The notes under the pieces are model-generated. The model had not been told where the DNA came from, ran no database searches, and saw nothing but the letters and a program-made list of their open reading frames with translations. Position numbers and translations under genes: made by a program. 35,425 nucleotides of DNA from Clostridia bacterium (GTDB taxonomy: Bacteria; Bacillota; Clostridia; Oscillospirales; CAG-272). The DNA lies in contig JAGAPG010000019.1 in NCBI GenBank assembly GCA_017623355.1, forward strand, positions 1 to 35,425, in the 5' to 3' direction. Shown here in pieces: positions 1-8,292 of this stretch. The first letter of the stretch is position 1. Each line of letters starts with the position of its first letter.

Positions 1-63
1 CGGGAATCGAACCCATGTTACAGCCGTGAAAGGGCCGTGTCTTAACCGCTTGACCAACGGGCC
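1..63 (-). tRNA. tRNA-Glu (TTC), 3' end cut off by window edge
   Basis: On the minus strand the sequence begins GGCCCGTTGGTCAAG and folds as acceptor, D-arm and anticodon arm, with loop CTTTCAC giving anticodon TTC. The T-loop GGTTCGAATCC is present. The 3' acceptor strand lies beyond position 1. It is the distal gene of a two-tRNA unit; tRNA-Met lies 4 bases upstream. Confidence 0.93.
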
Positions 64-67
64 ATTA

Positions 68-143
68 TGGTGGCGGAAATGGGATTTGAACCTATGACCT
101 GCCGGGTATGAACCGGATGCTCTAGCCACTGAGCTATTCCGCC
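68..143 (-). tRNA. tRNA-Met (CAT), probably elongator
   Basis: This is a complete 76-base cloverleaf on the minus strand. The acceptor pairs GGCGGAA with TTTCCGCC, and the 3' CCA is encoded at 68-70. The anticodon loop TTCATAC gives CAT. The GGTTCATACCCG anticodon arm resembles elongator tRNA-Met of Bacillota. It lacks the three consecutive G-C pairs of an initiator and the GGCTCATAACC arm usual in tRNA-Ile2, so elongator Met is the best reading but is not proven. Confidence 0.93.
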
Positions 144-168
144 ATAATTTTATGCTCAATGCTTGATT

Positions 169-197
169 ATTATATCATAACAAAATTATATTGTCAA
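169..197 (-). promoter_or_regulatory. Consensus vegetative promoter for the tRNA-Met/tRNA-Glu unit
   Basis: The minus strand carries -35 TTGACA (192-197), a 17-base spacer and -10 TATAAT (169-174). The predicted start near 162 lies about 20 bases upstream of the tRNA-Met 5' end. Confidence 0.85.
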
Positions 198-247
198 CAC
201 CTTTTTTTAATTTTTTAAATTTTTTTTAAAAGCCGTTTTTCTTTTCT

Positions 248-637
248 TTACTTTTGCAATTTATTGTACGTCTTTGATATGAATTTTTCCTTGTTTATTA
301 TAAATCTCTCGTGATCGCCCTCTCCAATAAGTCCACATTGGTCATATGCACTAACCTTAAAAACGATTTTTCTGTCCTCGCAAGCTACTACCTCTGCTGT
401 AGCTATAACCTTCATTCCGACAGGAGTTGCGCTAAGATGCTTTACATCTATATGCGTACCAACGGATGAAAGCTCGCAAGAAAGCTCCTTTGCGATACAT
501 TCCGCGCTTGCCTGCTCCATCAATGATATCATTCTCGGTGTTGCCAAAACATCAAGCTCTCCGCTGCCAAAAGCTTTTGCCGTATCGTTTTCTGTTACAT
601 TTATTTCAACACTATTCTTCATTCCAACGTTTATCAT
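248..637 (-). CDS. FlK-like hotdog-fold acyl-CoA thioesterase
   Basis: This 129-residue protein matches the thioesterase family that includes fluoroacetyl-CoA thioesterase FlK. Thr33 (in ATPRM), Glu41 (in MEQAS) and His67 (in VKHLSA) have the same spacing as the FlK Thr/Glu/His catalytic set. The family hydrolyses short acyl-CoA thioesters in the cytoplasm; the real substrate here is unknown, and fluoroacetate specificity should not be assumed. A longer frame opens at 700, but the start at 637 is chosen because GAGGAAG (643-649) sits 5 bases before it and a consensus promoter (669-697) overlaps the longer frame. The gene is monocistronic and divergent from the two-component genes. I see no clear terminator hairpin after it, only an AT-rich run. 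Confidence 0.85.
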   Translation of the reverse strand: MINVGMKNSVEINVTENDTAKAFGSGELDVLATPRMISLMEQASAECIAKELSCELSSVGTHIDVKHLSATPVGMKVIATAEVVACEDRKIVFKVSAYDQCGLIGEGDHERFIINKEKFISKTYNKLQK

Positions 638-668
638 AATAACTTCCTCACTTTTTCGGTATACATAT

Positions 669-697
669 ATTCTACATTTTTTTACTCCATTTGTCAA
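669..697 (-). promoter_or_regulatory. Promoter of the thioesterase gene
   Basis: The minus strand carries -35 TTGACA (692-697), a 17-base spacer and -10 TAGAAT (669-674). The predicted start near 662 lies downstream of the alternative ATG at 700, so it rules out that start. Confidence 0.8.
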
Positions 698-731
698 CAT
701 ATAGGAATTATATTTCTATTTTTATAAAATA

Positions 732-760
732 TTGCAAATCATAAATTTATATGTTAAAAT
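732..760 (+). promoter_or_regulatory. Candidate promoter of the two-component operon
   Basis: The plus strand carries TTGCAA (732-737), a 17-base spacer and TAAAAT (755-760). The implied leader is only about 12 bases and begins right at the ribosome binding site GAGGTGAG (768-775), so the true start could lie elsewhere. Confidence 0.45.
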
Positions 761-778
761 ATTTTATGAGGTGAGAAT

Positions 779-1447
779 ATGATCTACTTACTTGAAGATG
801 ATGACAATATAAGAATGCTTGTTGAATATGCTCTTTGCTCTCAAAGCATAAAAACTGTTGGTTTTTCGCATCCTTCGGAAATGTGGGCTGCTATGGAAAA
901 CGAGCTTCCTTCTCTTTTACTTTTAGATATTATGCTTCCCGATGAGGATGGGCTTTCTATTTTAAAAAAGCTTCGTTCCTCGGAAAAAACAAAGAGATTG
1001 CCTGTTATAATGCTGACAGCCAAGGGAACGGAATACGATAAGGTTATCGGTCTTGATTCCGGTGCCGACGACTATATTGCAAAGCCCTTTGGAATGACTG
1101 AGCTTGTTGCCAGAGTCAAAGCTCTTTTGAGAAGAAGCGGAAATGTTAGTAATGCTGAGTTTACGGCAGGCGGATTAAAAATAAACACCGCAAAGCATAC
1201 TGTCAGCCTAAACGAAAACGAAATAACCTTATCTTATAAGGAATATGAATTGCTTTTAGCTCTTGTAAAGGCTGATGGAAAGGTTCTTACAAGAGATGTG
1301 CTTTTAAATCTTATATGGGGCTACGATTTCGACGGAGAAACAAGAACCGTGGACGTTCACATTCGGCATTTAAGATCAAAGCTCGGTGATGAAAGCATTA
1401 TTGAAACCGTTAAGGGTGTAGGCTACAAAATAGGTGTGGCTAAATGA
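779..1447 (+). CDS. OmpR/PhoB-family response regulator
   Basis: This is a 222-residue two-domain regulator. The receiver domain (about 1-118) has the acidic pocket EDDD at 6-9, phospho-acceptor Asp50 in LLLLDIMLPD, Thr80 and Lys102 (in AKPFG). The C-terminal winged helix (about 127-222) has the typical ends TRTVDVHIRHLRSKL and VKGVGYKI. It should bind DNA as a dimer once phosphorylated by the kinase encoded next, whose ATG overlaps this stop by 4 bases (ATGA). Among relatives it looks most like PhoB/PhoP, but no phosphate genes are nearby, so the signal is unknown. A strong GAGGTGAG ribosome binding site supports the start. Confidence 0.95.
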   Translation: MIYLLEDDDNIRMLVEYALCSQSIKTVGFSHPSEMWAAMENELPSLLLLDIMLPDEDGLSILKKLRSSEKTKRLPVIMLTAKGTEYDKVIGLDSGADDYIAKPFGMTELVARVKALLRRSGNVSNAEFTAGGLKINTAKHTVSLNENEITLSYKEYELLLALVKADGKVLTRDVLLNLIWGYDFDGETRTVDVHIRHLRSKLGDESIIETVKGVGYKIGVAK

Positions 1448-3138
1448 GAAAGAAAATATTCGCTTCAATTGCTATTTCCTCTGCTCTTGTATTGCTTTTG
1501 TCGGTAATATTCATCGTAACGTCCTTAAAGTCTTCCTTTTCAGATACGCTTGAAGAGGAAATCAGAAACGAAACGATTTATATAGCCAACGGCTGTGAAG
1601 CCTCTTTAAGCTACTCTTATGATAGCGGTATAGGATATCTTGATTCTATTCCATTAGATCATTCAAGAAGAATCACTCTCATTGCCCCTGACGGAACTGT
1701 CGTATTTGATAATTTGATAGATGACGTTTCTTCTATGGAAAACCATTCAAAGCGAGAAGAATTTATCGAAGCGCTATCCCAGGATTTCGGCATAAGCTCT
1801 CGTCAATCATCCACTCTTTCCACTAAAACCATATATTATGCAAAAAAGCTTTCAAACGGATACGTGATACGAATTTCCGCTGAGGAATACAGCGTTTCTT
1901 CAACTGTAGGAATGCTCGCCGGCGTGATAATTTTGATCGTTGTTATCGGTGCGTTCGTTGCTGTTGTTTTTGCAAAATTTGCTGCTTATAATATAGTTAA
2001 ACCGATCAATGAGATAAGTCTTGAAAGCTTCGATGAAAAAAATATAATTTACGAAGAATTAAAGCCATTTTATTCAAAAATATCATCTCAGAAAAAAACT
2101 ATTAAAAAGCATCTTGAAAGTGCGAATGAAAAGCAACGTGAATTTTCTCTTATAACCGGAAATATGGCTGAAGGACTTATTTTGCTTGATAAAAACGCAA
2201 CCATTCTTTCCTGCAACCGTTCTGCTATTTCTATGCTTGGCATCGGATTTGATAATGTTTCGGGAAAAAGCATTCTGAACTTAAAGCACGCAAGCAGCTT
2301 TTACGATACAATAACCAATGCACTCAAGGGGCATCATACCGAAAAGACCACCTCTATCCTATCAAAAACTCTTAATGTAATTTCAAGTCCGGTTTTGACA
2401 AATCAAAGAGTCGCCGGGGCTGTAATTATCATTATTGATATCACCGAAAGAGCTGAGAGAGATGCTCTTAGACGTGAATTTACCGCAAACGTATCTCATG
2501 AACTCAAAACCCCCTTAACATCTATTTCGGGCTTTGCGGAGCTCATCAAAAACGGATTTGTGCTTCCCGAGGATATTCCTGATTTTGCATCACGGATATA
2601 TGATGAATCCTCTCGTCTTATCAATCTCGTAAACGATATTCTGCGTCTTAGTGCGCTTGATGAAAATAACAAGATATATGAGTTTAAGCCTTGCGAGCTT
2701 TATTCTGTTTCTAACGATGTTTTAAGGGCTCTTGAGCATACGGCTTTAAAAAATGACATATCCGTTTCTTTGATTGGAAATGCGAAATGTGAAATTTTAG
2801 GCGTTCACGATATGCTCTTTGAAATTATTTACAATCTTTGCGATAACGCAATAAAGTACAATAAAAAAGGCGGAAGCGTCGATATATTTTTAGAAAAAAC
2901 AGATAACGAAGCTATTATAAAAATTAAAGATAGCGGTATAGGAATTCCAAAAGAAGATATTGACAGAGTTTTTGAGCGTTTCTATAGAGTCGATAAAAGT
3001 CACTCAAAGGAAATTGGCGGCACGGGTCTTGGCCTTTCTATTGTAAAGCACGCGGTTTCCTTTCACAAAGGAAAAATATTGATTGAAAGCACGCTCGGTA
3101 CCGGCACTGAGGTCACAATAATTTTTCCAAGCATATAA
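1444..3138 (+). CDS. PhoR-like membrane sensor histidine kinase
   Basis: This is a 564-residue kinase. It has a membrane helix at about 5-28, an extracytoplasmic sensor of about 125 residues, a second helix at about 154-178, a linker, and a PAS domain at about 233-335. The HisKA domain carries phospho-acceptor His352 in NVSHELKTPL. The ATPase domain carries the N box around Asn464/Asn468 (NLCDNAIKYN), the G1 box DSGIGIP at 496-502 and the G2 box GGTGLGLS at 525-532. This is the PhoR/WalK-like order without an obvious HAMP motif. It is translationally coupled to the regulator gene. A bidirectional terminator follows 1 base before the stop codon of the convergent XRE gene region. Confidence 0.95.
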   Translation: MRKKIFASIAISSALVLLLSVIFIVTSLKSSFSDTLEEEIRNETIYIANGCEASLSYSYDSGIGYLDSIPLDHSRRITLIAPDGTVVFDNLIDDVSSMENHSKREEFIEALSQDFGISSRQSSTLSTKTIYYAKKLSNGYVIRISAEEYSVSSTVGMLAGVIILIVVIGAFVAVVFAKFAAYNIVKPINEISLESFDEKNIIYEELKPFYSKISSQKKTIKKHLESANEKQREFSLITGNMAEGLILLDKNATILSCNRSAISMLGIGFDNVSGKSILNLKHASSFYDTITNALKGHHTEKTTSILSKTLNVISSPVLTNQRVAGAVIIIIDITERAERDALRREFTANVSHELKTPLTSISGFAELIKNGFVLPEDIPDFASRIYDESSRLINLVNDILRLSALDENNKIYEFKPCELYSVSNDVLRALEHTALKNDISVSLIGNAKCEILGVHDMLFEIIYNLCDNAIKYNKKGGSVDIFLEKTDNEAIIKIKDSGIGIPKEDIDRVFERFYRVDKSHSKEIGGTGLGLSIVKHAVSFHKGKILIESTLGTGTEVTIIFPSI

Positions 3139-3167
3139 AAAATCGGCATATTAAACGCCGATTTTTT
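3137..3167. terminator. Bidirectional intrinsic terminator between kinase and XRE genes
   Basis: An 11-base stem (AAAAAATCGGC at 3137-3147 with GCCGATTTTTT at 3157-3167) surrounds a 9-base loop. T-runs in both directions serve the plus-strand kinase gene and the minus-strand XRE gene. Confidence 0.88.
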
Positions 3168-3168
3168 G

Positions 3169-3753
3169 CTATTTAAGCTTTTTAAGAACGAACCATATTG
3201 ACGCAACAAACTGAAGTGGTATTCCTATTAAAAATATGTACCACGAATTATTCGGCAAAAGCTGAACGAATATTGCAGCAAGCGTTCCCCAAATAAAGAT
3301 GCTGTTTAATGTAAGCTTTAGAACAGCATTGGTTATATTTTTGCCGGAAACCATTAAAAAAACACACGTCGCAGGTACGGTCCAAACAAATACCTGCCAA
3401 TAATAAATATCTTTTGTAGATATAAAATAAACGAAAATAACGACCGCTGCAAGCAATACGGCAATCCCGGACATTATCATTATCATTATTTTGTTTATTA
3501 TAATATGCTTATTATTTTGCTTTAGTATCTCTTTTTTATCAGTTTCATCATCAAGCAAAATATCCATTGTAATTCCGTAAAATTCGCATAGGCTATAAAG
3601 AATATTTATATCAGGCAAGGTGTCGCCGTGCTCCCAACGCGAAACCGCTTTATCGGAATAGTTAAGCTTTTCGGCAAGCTCCGCCTGAGTGAGCCCCTTT
3701 TCCTTTCTGAAAAAGGCAAGATTTTTAGCAATTATAGGTCTTACGTCTTTCAT
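3169..3753 (-). CDS. XRE-family regulator with a four-helix membrane domain
   Basis: This is a 194-residue protein. The N-terminal Cro/C1-type helix-turn-helix (about 6-62) contains GLTQAELAEKL and DKAVSRWEHGDTLPD, the usual Xre recognition region. After a short linker come four hydrophobic stretches at about 86-110, 117-138, 145-165 and 170-190. This places the DNA-binding domain on the cytoplasmic face of a membrane anchor. Such proteins are common in Bacillota, and their targets are seldom known. It has its own promoter (3792-3820) and ends at the terminator shared with the histidine kinase. No signal or target is evident from the sequence. Confidence 0.88.
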   Translation of the reverse strand: MKDVRPIIAKNLAFFRKEKGLTQAELAEKLNYSDKAVSRWEHGDTLPDINILYSLCEFYGITMDILLDDETDKKEILKQNNKHIIINKIMIMIMSGIAVLLAAVVIFVYFISTKDIYYWQVFVWTVPATCVFLMVSGKNITNAVLKLTLNSIFIWGTLAAIFVQLLPNNSWYIFLIGIPLQFVASIWFVLKKLK

Positions 3754-3791
3754 ATTTAATCAACCTTCACTAAGTTTTATTCTTCCTAAAT

Positions 3792-3820
3792 ATTATACAT
3801 CTATTTTCAAAAAAAATCAA
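3792..3820 (-). promoter_or_regulatory. Promoter of the membrane XRE gene
   Basis: The minus strand carries -35 TTGATT (3815-3820), a 17-base spacer and -10 TATAAT (3792-3797). Confidence 0.75.
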
Positions 3821-3916
3821 CTCCTTGATAAAATATAAAATTATTTTAAAAAAGGCTTTTATTTTCTGAGCTTTTTTGATATTATATATTTACAATTGTT
3901 TTTTTGGGAGAATTTT

Positions 3917-4720
3917 ATGATACCTATTTTATATTCGGGAAATTCATTTGCTTTTGACGGAATTCTGATTTCCCTTTTATCAATTATGAAGCATACAAAA
4001 TCGGCAATACATGCATACGTGCTTACAATGGATCTTTCCGATGTTAATGCTTCGTTCAAGCCACTTGACGAAAGCATGCGTAATATACTTGAAAGTGTGT
4101 GCAAGGAACACAATCCCGACAGCTCCGTTACACTTATAGATGTTGGCGAGCTTTACAGAAGCGAGCTTTTAAATTCTCCTAACAAAAACACCTTCTATAC
4201 TCCATACTCCTTTTTGCGTCTTTTTGCCGACAGAATAGATATTTTACCTAAAAAAATCCTTTATCTTGATATCGACACCTTGGCAAGAGAAGATATTTCT
4301 TCACTTATAAATACTGATATATCCGATTATGAACTCGCAGGCTCTCTTGATTATTACGGTGATAAATTTTTAAGCAAGGGCTATATAAATTCGGGCGTTT
4401 TATATTTAAATCTCGATATGATAAGAATGACCTCTCTTTTTAAAAGATGCATTGAGCTTATAAATCAAAAAAGACTTTATTTACCCGATCAAAATGCTAT
4501 AAATAAATTCGTTCAAAAAAAGCTTACTTTACCACGAAAATATAACGAGCAGATGAAAGTGCAAAAGGACACTGTGATTCAGCATTTTGTTACTACTACC
4601 ATTTGGTTTCCGATTGTACACAAAAGAAAAATAAAGCCTTGGCACGTAAGCAAAATGAAACGGAAACATCCCGAGTTCAATGACATTTTAGATAAATACG
4701 CTCTCGTTAAAAAGATATAA
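3917..4720 (+). CDS. Glycosyltransferase family 8 protein
   Basis: This 267-residue protein has the family 8 pattern: an N-terminal nucleotide-sugar-binding half beginning MIPILYSGN, a DxD metal-binding motif at Asp118-Asp120 (ILYLDIDTL), then NSGVLYLNLD, then a late HFV/KPWH segment. Family 8 enzymes are retaining transferases that use UDP-glucose or UDP-galactose, and in bacteria many decorate cell-surface glycans. There is no signal peptide or membrane helix, so it should act in the cytoplasm or at the inner face. A start 7 codons earlier exists, but GGGAG (3906-3910) sits 6 bases before 3917. No consensus promoter stands out upstream. The acceptor is unknown, and no other glycan genes are adjacent. 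Confidence 0.87.
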   Translation: MIPILYSGNSFAFDGILISLLSIMKHTKSAIHAYVLTMDLSDVNASFKPLDESMRNILESVCKEHNPDSSVTLIDVGELYRSELLNSPNKNTFYTPYSFLRLFADRIDILPKKILYLDIDTLAREDISSLINTDISDYELAGSLDYYGDKFLSKGYINSGVLYLNLDMIRMTSLFKRCIELINQKRLYLPDQNAINKFVQKKLTLPRKYNEQMKVQKDTVIQHFVTTTIWFPIVHKRKIKPWHVSKMKRKHPEFNDILDKYALVKKI

Positions 4721-4758
4721 AATAATCCTCTTGCAGTTCGCAAGAGGATTATTTTTTT
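4721..4758. terminator. Bidirectional intrinsic terminator, GT8 gene versus his operon
   Basis: A perfect 14-base stem (4721-4734 with 4740-4753) and a 5-base loop are followed by seven T on the plus strand and an A-rich 5' side. It ends both the GT8 transcript and the long minus-strand his transcript. Confidence 0.92.
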
Positions 4759-5557
4759 ATTTATTTATTATTTCTTCCAAGGATTCTATATAAGGATACG
4801 ATTTTTCATCAAGAAGCTCCTTATATTCCTTTATCTTGAAGGTGACTGTATCAACGCTATGAGTATCCGAATTCACCACAAAGCTTTTTCTGCTTTTTGC
4901 TATTCTGTCAAGCAAAAATTTTTCAGGATAAGCATCCTTTCTGTATCCACGCGATATAGCTCCCGTATTTACCTCAAAGATCGCAGGCGTTAATAGCAAC
5001 GCCTCGACAGCTTCGAGAGCGCATTTTTGATATCTCTCATTTGATGTATCAAATTCCCGTCCACCCTCATTAAACTTGGTAACAAGGTCTACGTGACCTA
5101 TTATATCGCATTTGGTTTTATTATAAAGATCGGCAACCAGCTTATAATAATCCTCGCAATATGCATAAAAATCTCCGCTATAATGCTCATTTACAAAAGC
5201 AAGCGTTGCCTCGTGGCTAAGATCAACAGGCAGATATTTTCCGTCCTTTTTTACATAATGCACCGATCCTATTACATAATCGTATTCACCTGTCGGAAGC
5301 GAAGAATAATAATCCTGCTCTATTCCAAGATATATTTTTATCTGATCCTTATATTTTTCTTTAAGCTCTAAGACGGTCTTTTTGTATTTTTCGGTATTCT
5401 TGATGGTCATGCACCATGAATTATCAAAATCCATATACGCGTGTCCCGAAAATCCTATCTCGTGACAGCCCTGCTCTATTGCTGCAAGCACCATTTCCTC
5501 TGCCGTGTTTTTTCCGTCGCAAAACGTAGTATGCAAATGATATGTTGATATTTTCAT
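4757..5557 (-). CDS. PHP-family histidinol-phosphatase
   Basis: This 266-residue PHP-domain metal-dependent phosphoesterase removes phosphate from L-histidinol phosphate, the step between HisC and HisD. The metal-binding signature is His7/His9 in YHLHTTF, followed by SGHAYM, GIEQDY, GSVHYV, IGHVDL and NSDTHS, in PHP order. The length fits the HisJ/HisK type rather than the HAD-type HisN. It is the last gene of the his operon, overlapping hisIE by 4 bases, and this position is the main reason for the specific assignment. The terminator at 4721-4758 lies at its stop codon. Confidence 0.9.
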   Translation of the reverse strand: MKISTYHLHTTFCDGKNTAEEMVLAAIEQGCHEIGFSGHAYMDFDNSWCMTIKNTEKYKKTVLELKEKYKDQIKIYLGIEQDYYSSLPTGEYDYVIGSVHYVKKDGKYLPVDLSHEATLAFVNEHYSGDFYAYCEDYYKLVADLYNKTKCDIIGHVDLVTKFNEGGREFDTSNERYQKCALEAVEALLLTPAIFEVNTGAISRGYRKDAYPEKFLLDRIAKSRKSFVVNSDTHSVDTVTFKIKEYKELLDEKSYPYIESLEEIINK

Positions 5558-6204
5558 TTCGTCATTTTTTCCTGCTTTACCTTGTGGTCTATTATATGTC
5601 TTGAAGCAAGCTCTCTATGAATATCCTCAACACTTATCCCCATCTCAACCATAAGCACCATTACATGATATGCAAGATCAGCTATCTCATAAATAGTTTC
5701 CTTTTTGTCATCAGCCTTGCCGGCAATTATTACCTCTGTACATTCTTCTCCGACCTTTTTAAGAATTTTATCTATTCCTTTATCAAAGAGATAAGTTGTA
5801 TAAGAGCCCTCGGGGCGATCCTTTTTTCTGCCTACCAAAAGCTCGTAAAGTCCCTGTAATGTAAACTCGTGAAGCTCCGGGCTCTGATATACCTCTTTTG
5901 TAAAGCAAGAATCACTGCCCGTATGACAAGCTGGTCCGTCCTTTTCTACTACTACAACGAGCGCGTCGTTATCGCAATCGGCTGTAATAGAAACTATATG
6001 CTGATAATTTCCGCTTGTTTCGCCCTTGAGCCAAAGCTCCTTTCTTGAACGGCTGTAAAAGCAGGTAAGTCCCTTTTCCATAGAGATCTTAAGGCTTTCC
6101 TTGTTCATATATGCAACGGTCAATACCTTTTTCGTTATAGAATCAACCACTACCGCAGGAATAAGACCGTTTTCATCAAATTTAAGTTCATTAATATCAA
6201 TCAT
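5554..6204 (-). CDS. hisIE: Bifunctional phosphoribosyl-AMP cyclohydrolase/phosphoribosyl-ATP pyrophosphatase
   Basis: This 216-residue fusion catalyses steps two and three of histidine synthesis. The N-terminal HisI domain (about 1-110) shows the metal-binding DCDND (76-80) with Cys77, Cys93 and Cys100, and the SRSRKELWLKGETSGN substrate motif. The C-terminal HisE domain (about 115-210) shows KKVGEECTEVI and the YEIADLAYH helix of MazG-like pyrophosphatases. The order is typical of bacterial fused HisIE. It starts 2 bases after the hisF stop and overlaps the phosphatase gene by 4. Confidence 0.96.
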   Translation of the reverse strand: MIDINELKFDENGLIPAVVVDSITKKVLTVAYMNKESLKISMEKGLTCFYSRSRKELWLKGETSGNYQHIVSITADCDNDALVVVVEKDGPACHTGSDSCFTKEVYQSPELHEFTLQGLYELLVGRKKDRPEGSYTTYLFDKGIDKILKKVGEECTEVIIAGKADDKKETIYEIADLAYHVMVLMVEMGISVEDIHRELASRHIIDHKVKQEKMTK

Positions 6205-6206
6205 TA

Positions 6207-6965
6207 TTACAACCTCACTGTTATATCGTTTTTAGCAAGCTCTTTTTTCAGATCCTTGATCTCTATTTCTCCAAAATGGAACACCGATGCAGCAAGACCT
6301 GCATCTATTGTCGGTATCTTTTTGAAAAGATCTATAAAATCATCGACACATCCCGCACCGCCCGAAGCAATAACGGGTACATTTACCGCATCGCAAACTG
6401 CTCTTAGCATCTCTACATCGAAGCCTTTTTTCACGCCGTCTGTATCTATTGAATTTACTACGACCTCTCCTGCTCCGAGCGAAACGCATTTTTTGATCCA
6501 AGAAATAGCTTCCATTCCGGTATCCTCGCGTCCGCCCTTAGCGAAAACGCGAAATTCTCCGTTTACTCTTTTAATATCCACAGAAATAACGACACATTGG
6601 TTGCCGTATTTCATCGCCGCCTCTCTTATTAGCTCGGGATTTTTTATAGCTCCTGAATTTACACTTACCTTATCTGCTCCGCATTTTAACACTCTGTCAA
6701 AATCATCTATAGTATTTATTCCGCCACCAACTGTAAGAGGAATGAATATCGTTCTTGCGACCTCAGTGAGAATATCCGTAAACAATGCCCTACCATCGCT
6801 CGAAGCCGTGATATCGTAAAAAACGAGCTCGTCTGCTCCGCTTTTCGAATAATATTCAGCAAGCTTTATAGGAGACGAAACATCGGCAAGTCCTAAGAAA
6901 TTTACTCCCTTTACGACCCTACCATCCTTGACATCGAGGCACGGTATTATTCTTTTTGTTATCAT
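6207..6965 (-). CDS. hisF: Imidazole glycerol phosphate synthase, cyclase subunit
   Basis: This 252-residue TIM barrel uses ammonia from HisH to convert PRFAR to imidazole glycerol phosphate and AICAR. Catalytic Asp11 lies in IIPCLDVKDG, and the second catalytic Asp lies in VNSIDTDGVKKG. Phosphate-binding loops are visible in LTVGGGI and VIASGGAG. Length and motifs are standard. Its ATG overlaps the hisA stop by 4 bases. Confidence 0.97.
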   Translation of the reverse strand: MITKRIIPCLDVKDGRVVKGVNFLGLADVSSPIKLAEYYSKSGADELVFYDITASSDGRALFTDILTEVARTIFIPLTVGGGINTIDDFDRVLKCGADKVSVNSGAIKNPELIREAAMKYGNQCVVISVDIKRVNGEFRVFAKGGREDTGMEAISWIKKCVSLGAGEVVVNSIDTDGVKKGFDVEMLRAVCDAVNVPVIASGGAGCVDDFIDLFKKIPTIDAGLAASVFHFGEIEIKDLKKELAKNDITVRL

Positions 6966-7675
6966 TTTGCCACCTCGATAGCTTCCTTAAGATCTATTGC
7001 TCCGGTATAATACGCTTTGCCTATTATAGCCCCGTACATATCCATTTTACGAAGCTCCTTTATATCGTTAATTGTAGACACTCCGCCTGATGCAACTATA
7101 TCAAGTGAATATTTTTTAGAAAGAGCTCTATACATTTCAAGATTTGTTCCGCGCATAGCGCCGTCCTTTGAAATATCTGTACAAATTATTGTTTTAACGC
7201 CAAGGCGCTGCATTTTTTCAAAAAACGAATCAAGTGTATATTGAGATTTCTCAAGCCAACCCTTTATTGCAATATATCCGTCCTTGACATCTGCTCCAAC
7301 AGCCACCTTTTCGCCATATTCGGATATAGCCTTTTTTAAAAATTCCTCATCGGTAACAGCCGACGTGCCAAGTATTACTCTGCCAACACCTGCTTTTATA
7401 TATTTTTCAAGTGTTTCCATAGAACGAACTCCGCCGCCGATTTCTACAAAAAGTTCTGTTTCACTTGCAATTTGCTCTACTATTTTTATATTTGGAGTTG
7501 TACCGTCCTTTGCGCCCTCAAGATCGACCATGTGTATGAATTTAGCACCCTTTGCTTGAAAATCAAGCGCGATTTCAATAGGATTTTCGCTATAAACGGT
7601 CATTTCGTTATAATCGCCCTTATAAAGACGAACCGCCTTTTTATCATAAAGATCTATTGCAGGAAAAATATTCAT
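6962..7675 (-). CDS. hisA: Phosphoribosylformimino-AICAR isomerase
   Basis: This 237-residue TIM barrel opens the ribose ring of ProFAR to give PRFAR. Catalytic Asp8 lies in MNIFPAIDLYDKK, and the second Asp is in CTDISKDGAMRG. The phosphate loops are VEIGGGVRS and VASGGVST. A start 7 codons upstream is possible. I prefer 7675 because GGAGGTG (7681-7687) sits 5 bases before it and its ATGA overlaps the hisH stop, matching the coupling seen elsewhere in this operon. Confidence 0.96.
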   Translation of the reverse strand: MNIFPAIDLYDKKAVRLYKGDYNEMTVYSENPIEIALDFQAKGAKFIHMVDLEGAKDGTTPNIKIVEQIASETELFVEIGGGVRSMETLEKYIKAGVGRVILGTSAVTDEEFLKKAISEYGEKVAVGADVKDGYIAIKGWLEKSQYTLDSFFEKMQRLGVKTIICTDISKDGAMRGTNLEMYRALSKKYSLDIVASGGVSTINDIKELRKMDMYGAIIGKAYYTGAIDLKEAIEVAK

Positions 7676-8292
7676 TTTTCCACCTCCCATTCGCAAAAGG
7701 CCTTAAGTATTTTTAATCCTACCTCTCCGCTTTTTTCAGGATGGAATTGCATCCCCGCAACATTTTTATATGCAACGGCAGCCGTAAGCTCTTTTCCGTA
7801 TTCTGCGGTAGCGAGCAAGCTATCATCACAATCCGTTGCAAAATATGAATGAACAAAATATACGCAATCGTTTTCCTTTATATATTTAAAAATCGGATGA
7901 TCTCTTTTTATATGGAGCGCGTTCCAGCCGATATGCGGAATTTTAAGATCATTCGAAATATACTTTTCCATAGGAACCACGCTTCCCTTTAAAAATCCCA
8001 ATCCCTTGTGCTCTCCGTACTCATAGCTTTTTTCAAAAAGCATTTGCATACCAAGGCAAATTCCGAATATCGCTTTTCCTCTTGCGACCTCTTCCTTTAT
8101 AACCTTATCAAGTCCGCTTTCGCGAAGCTTCGCAATAGCATCCGCAAAAGCACCAACGCCGGGAAGTATTATTTTTCCACATTTTTTTATTTCATCAGGG
8201 TCACTTGTAACCTTTGCCGCTGCTCCTATCATATCGAGTGATGAACGAAGCGAAAAAAGATTTCCAACCCCATAATCTATTATTGCTATCAT
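7672..8292 (-). CDS. hisH: Imidazole glycerol phosphate synthase, glutamine amidotransferase subunit
   Basis: This 206-residue class I glutaminase supplies ammonia to HisF. The nucleophile Cys79 lies in IFGICLGMQ, and the His-Glu pair lies in GMQFHPEKSG near the C-terminus. The oxyanion strand PGVGAF is present. Its ATG overlaps the hisB stop codon by one base (TGATG), and it overlaps hisA by four. Confidence 0.97.
   Translation of the reverse strand: MIAIIDYGVGNLFSLRSSLDMIGAAAKVTSDPDEIKKCGKIILPGVGAFADAIAKLRESGLDKVIKEEVARGKAIFGICLGMQMLFEKSYEYGEHKGLGFLKGSVVPMEKYISNDLKIPHIGWNALHIKRDHPIFKYIKENDCVYFVHSYFATDCDDSLLATAEYGKELTAAVAYKNVAGMQFHPEKSGEVGLKILKAFCEWEVEK

Noticed and set aside
68-143. tRNA-Ile2 (CAT read with lysidine) or initiator tRNA instead of elongator Met
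   Set aside because: The anticodon arm matches elongator Met better; there are no three G-C pairs for an initiator and no GGCTCATAACC arm for Ile2.
638-700. Upstream extension of the thioesterase reading frame to the ATG at 700
   Set aside because: A consensus promoter lies inside this stretch and a good ribosome binding site precedes the ATG at 637.
6256-6819. Long open frame opposite hisF, and many similar frames opposite the ilv and leu genes
   Set aside because: They lie wholly antisense to well-conserved genes, have no ribosome binding sites and give low-complexity or unrecognisable products.
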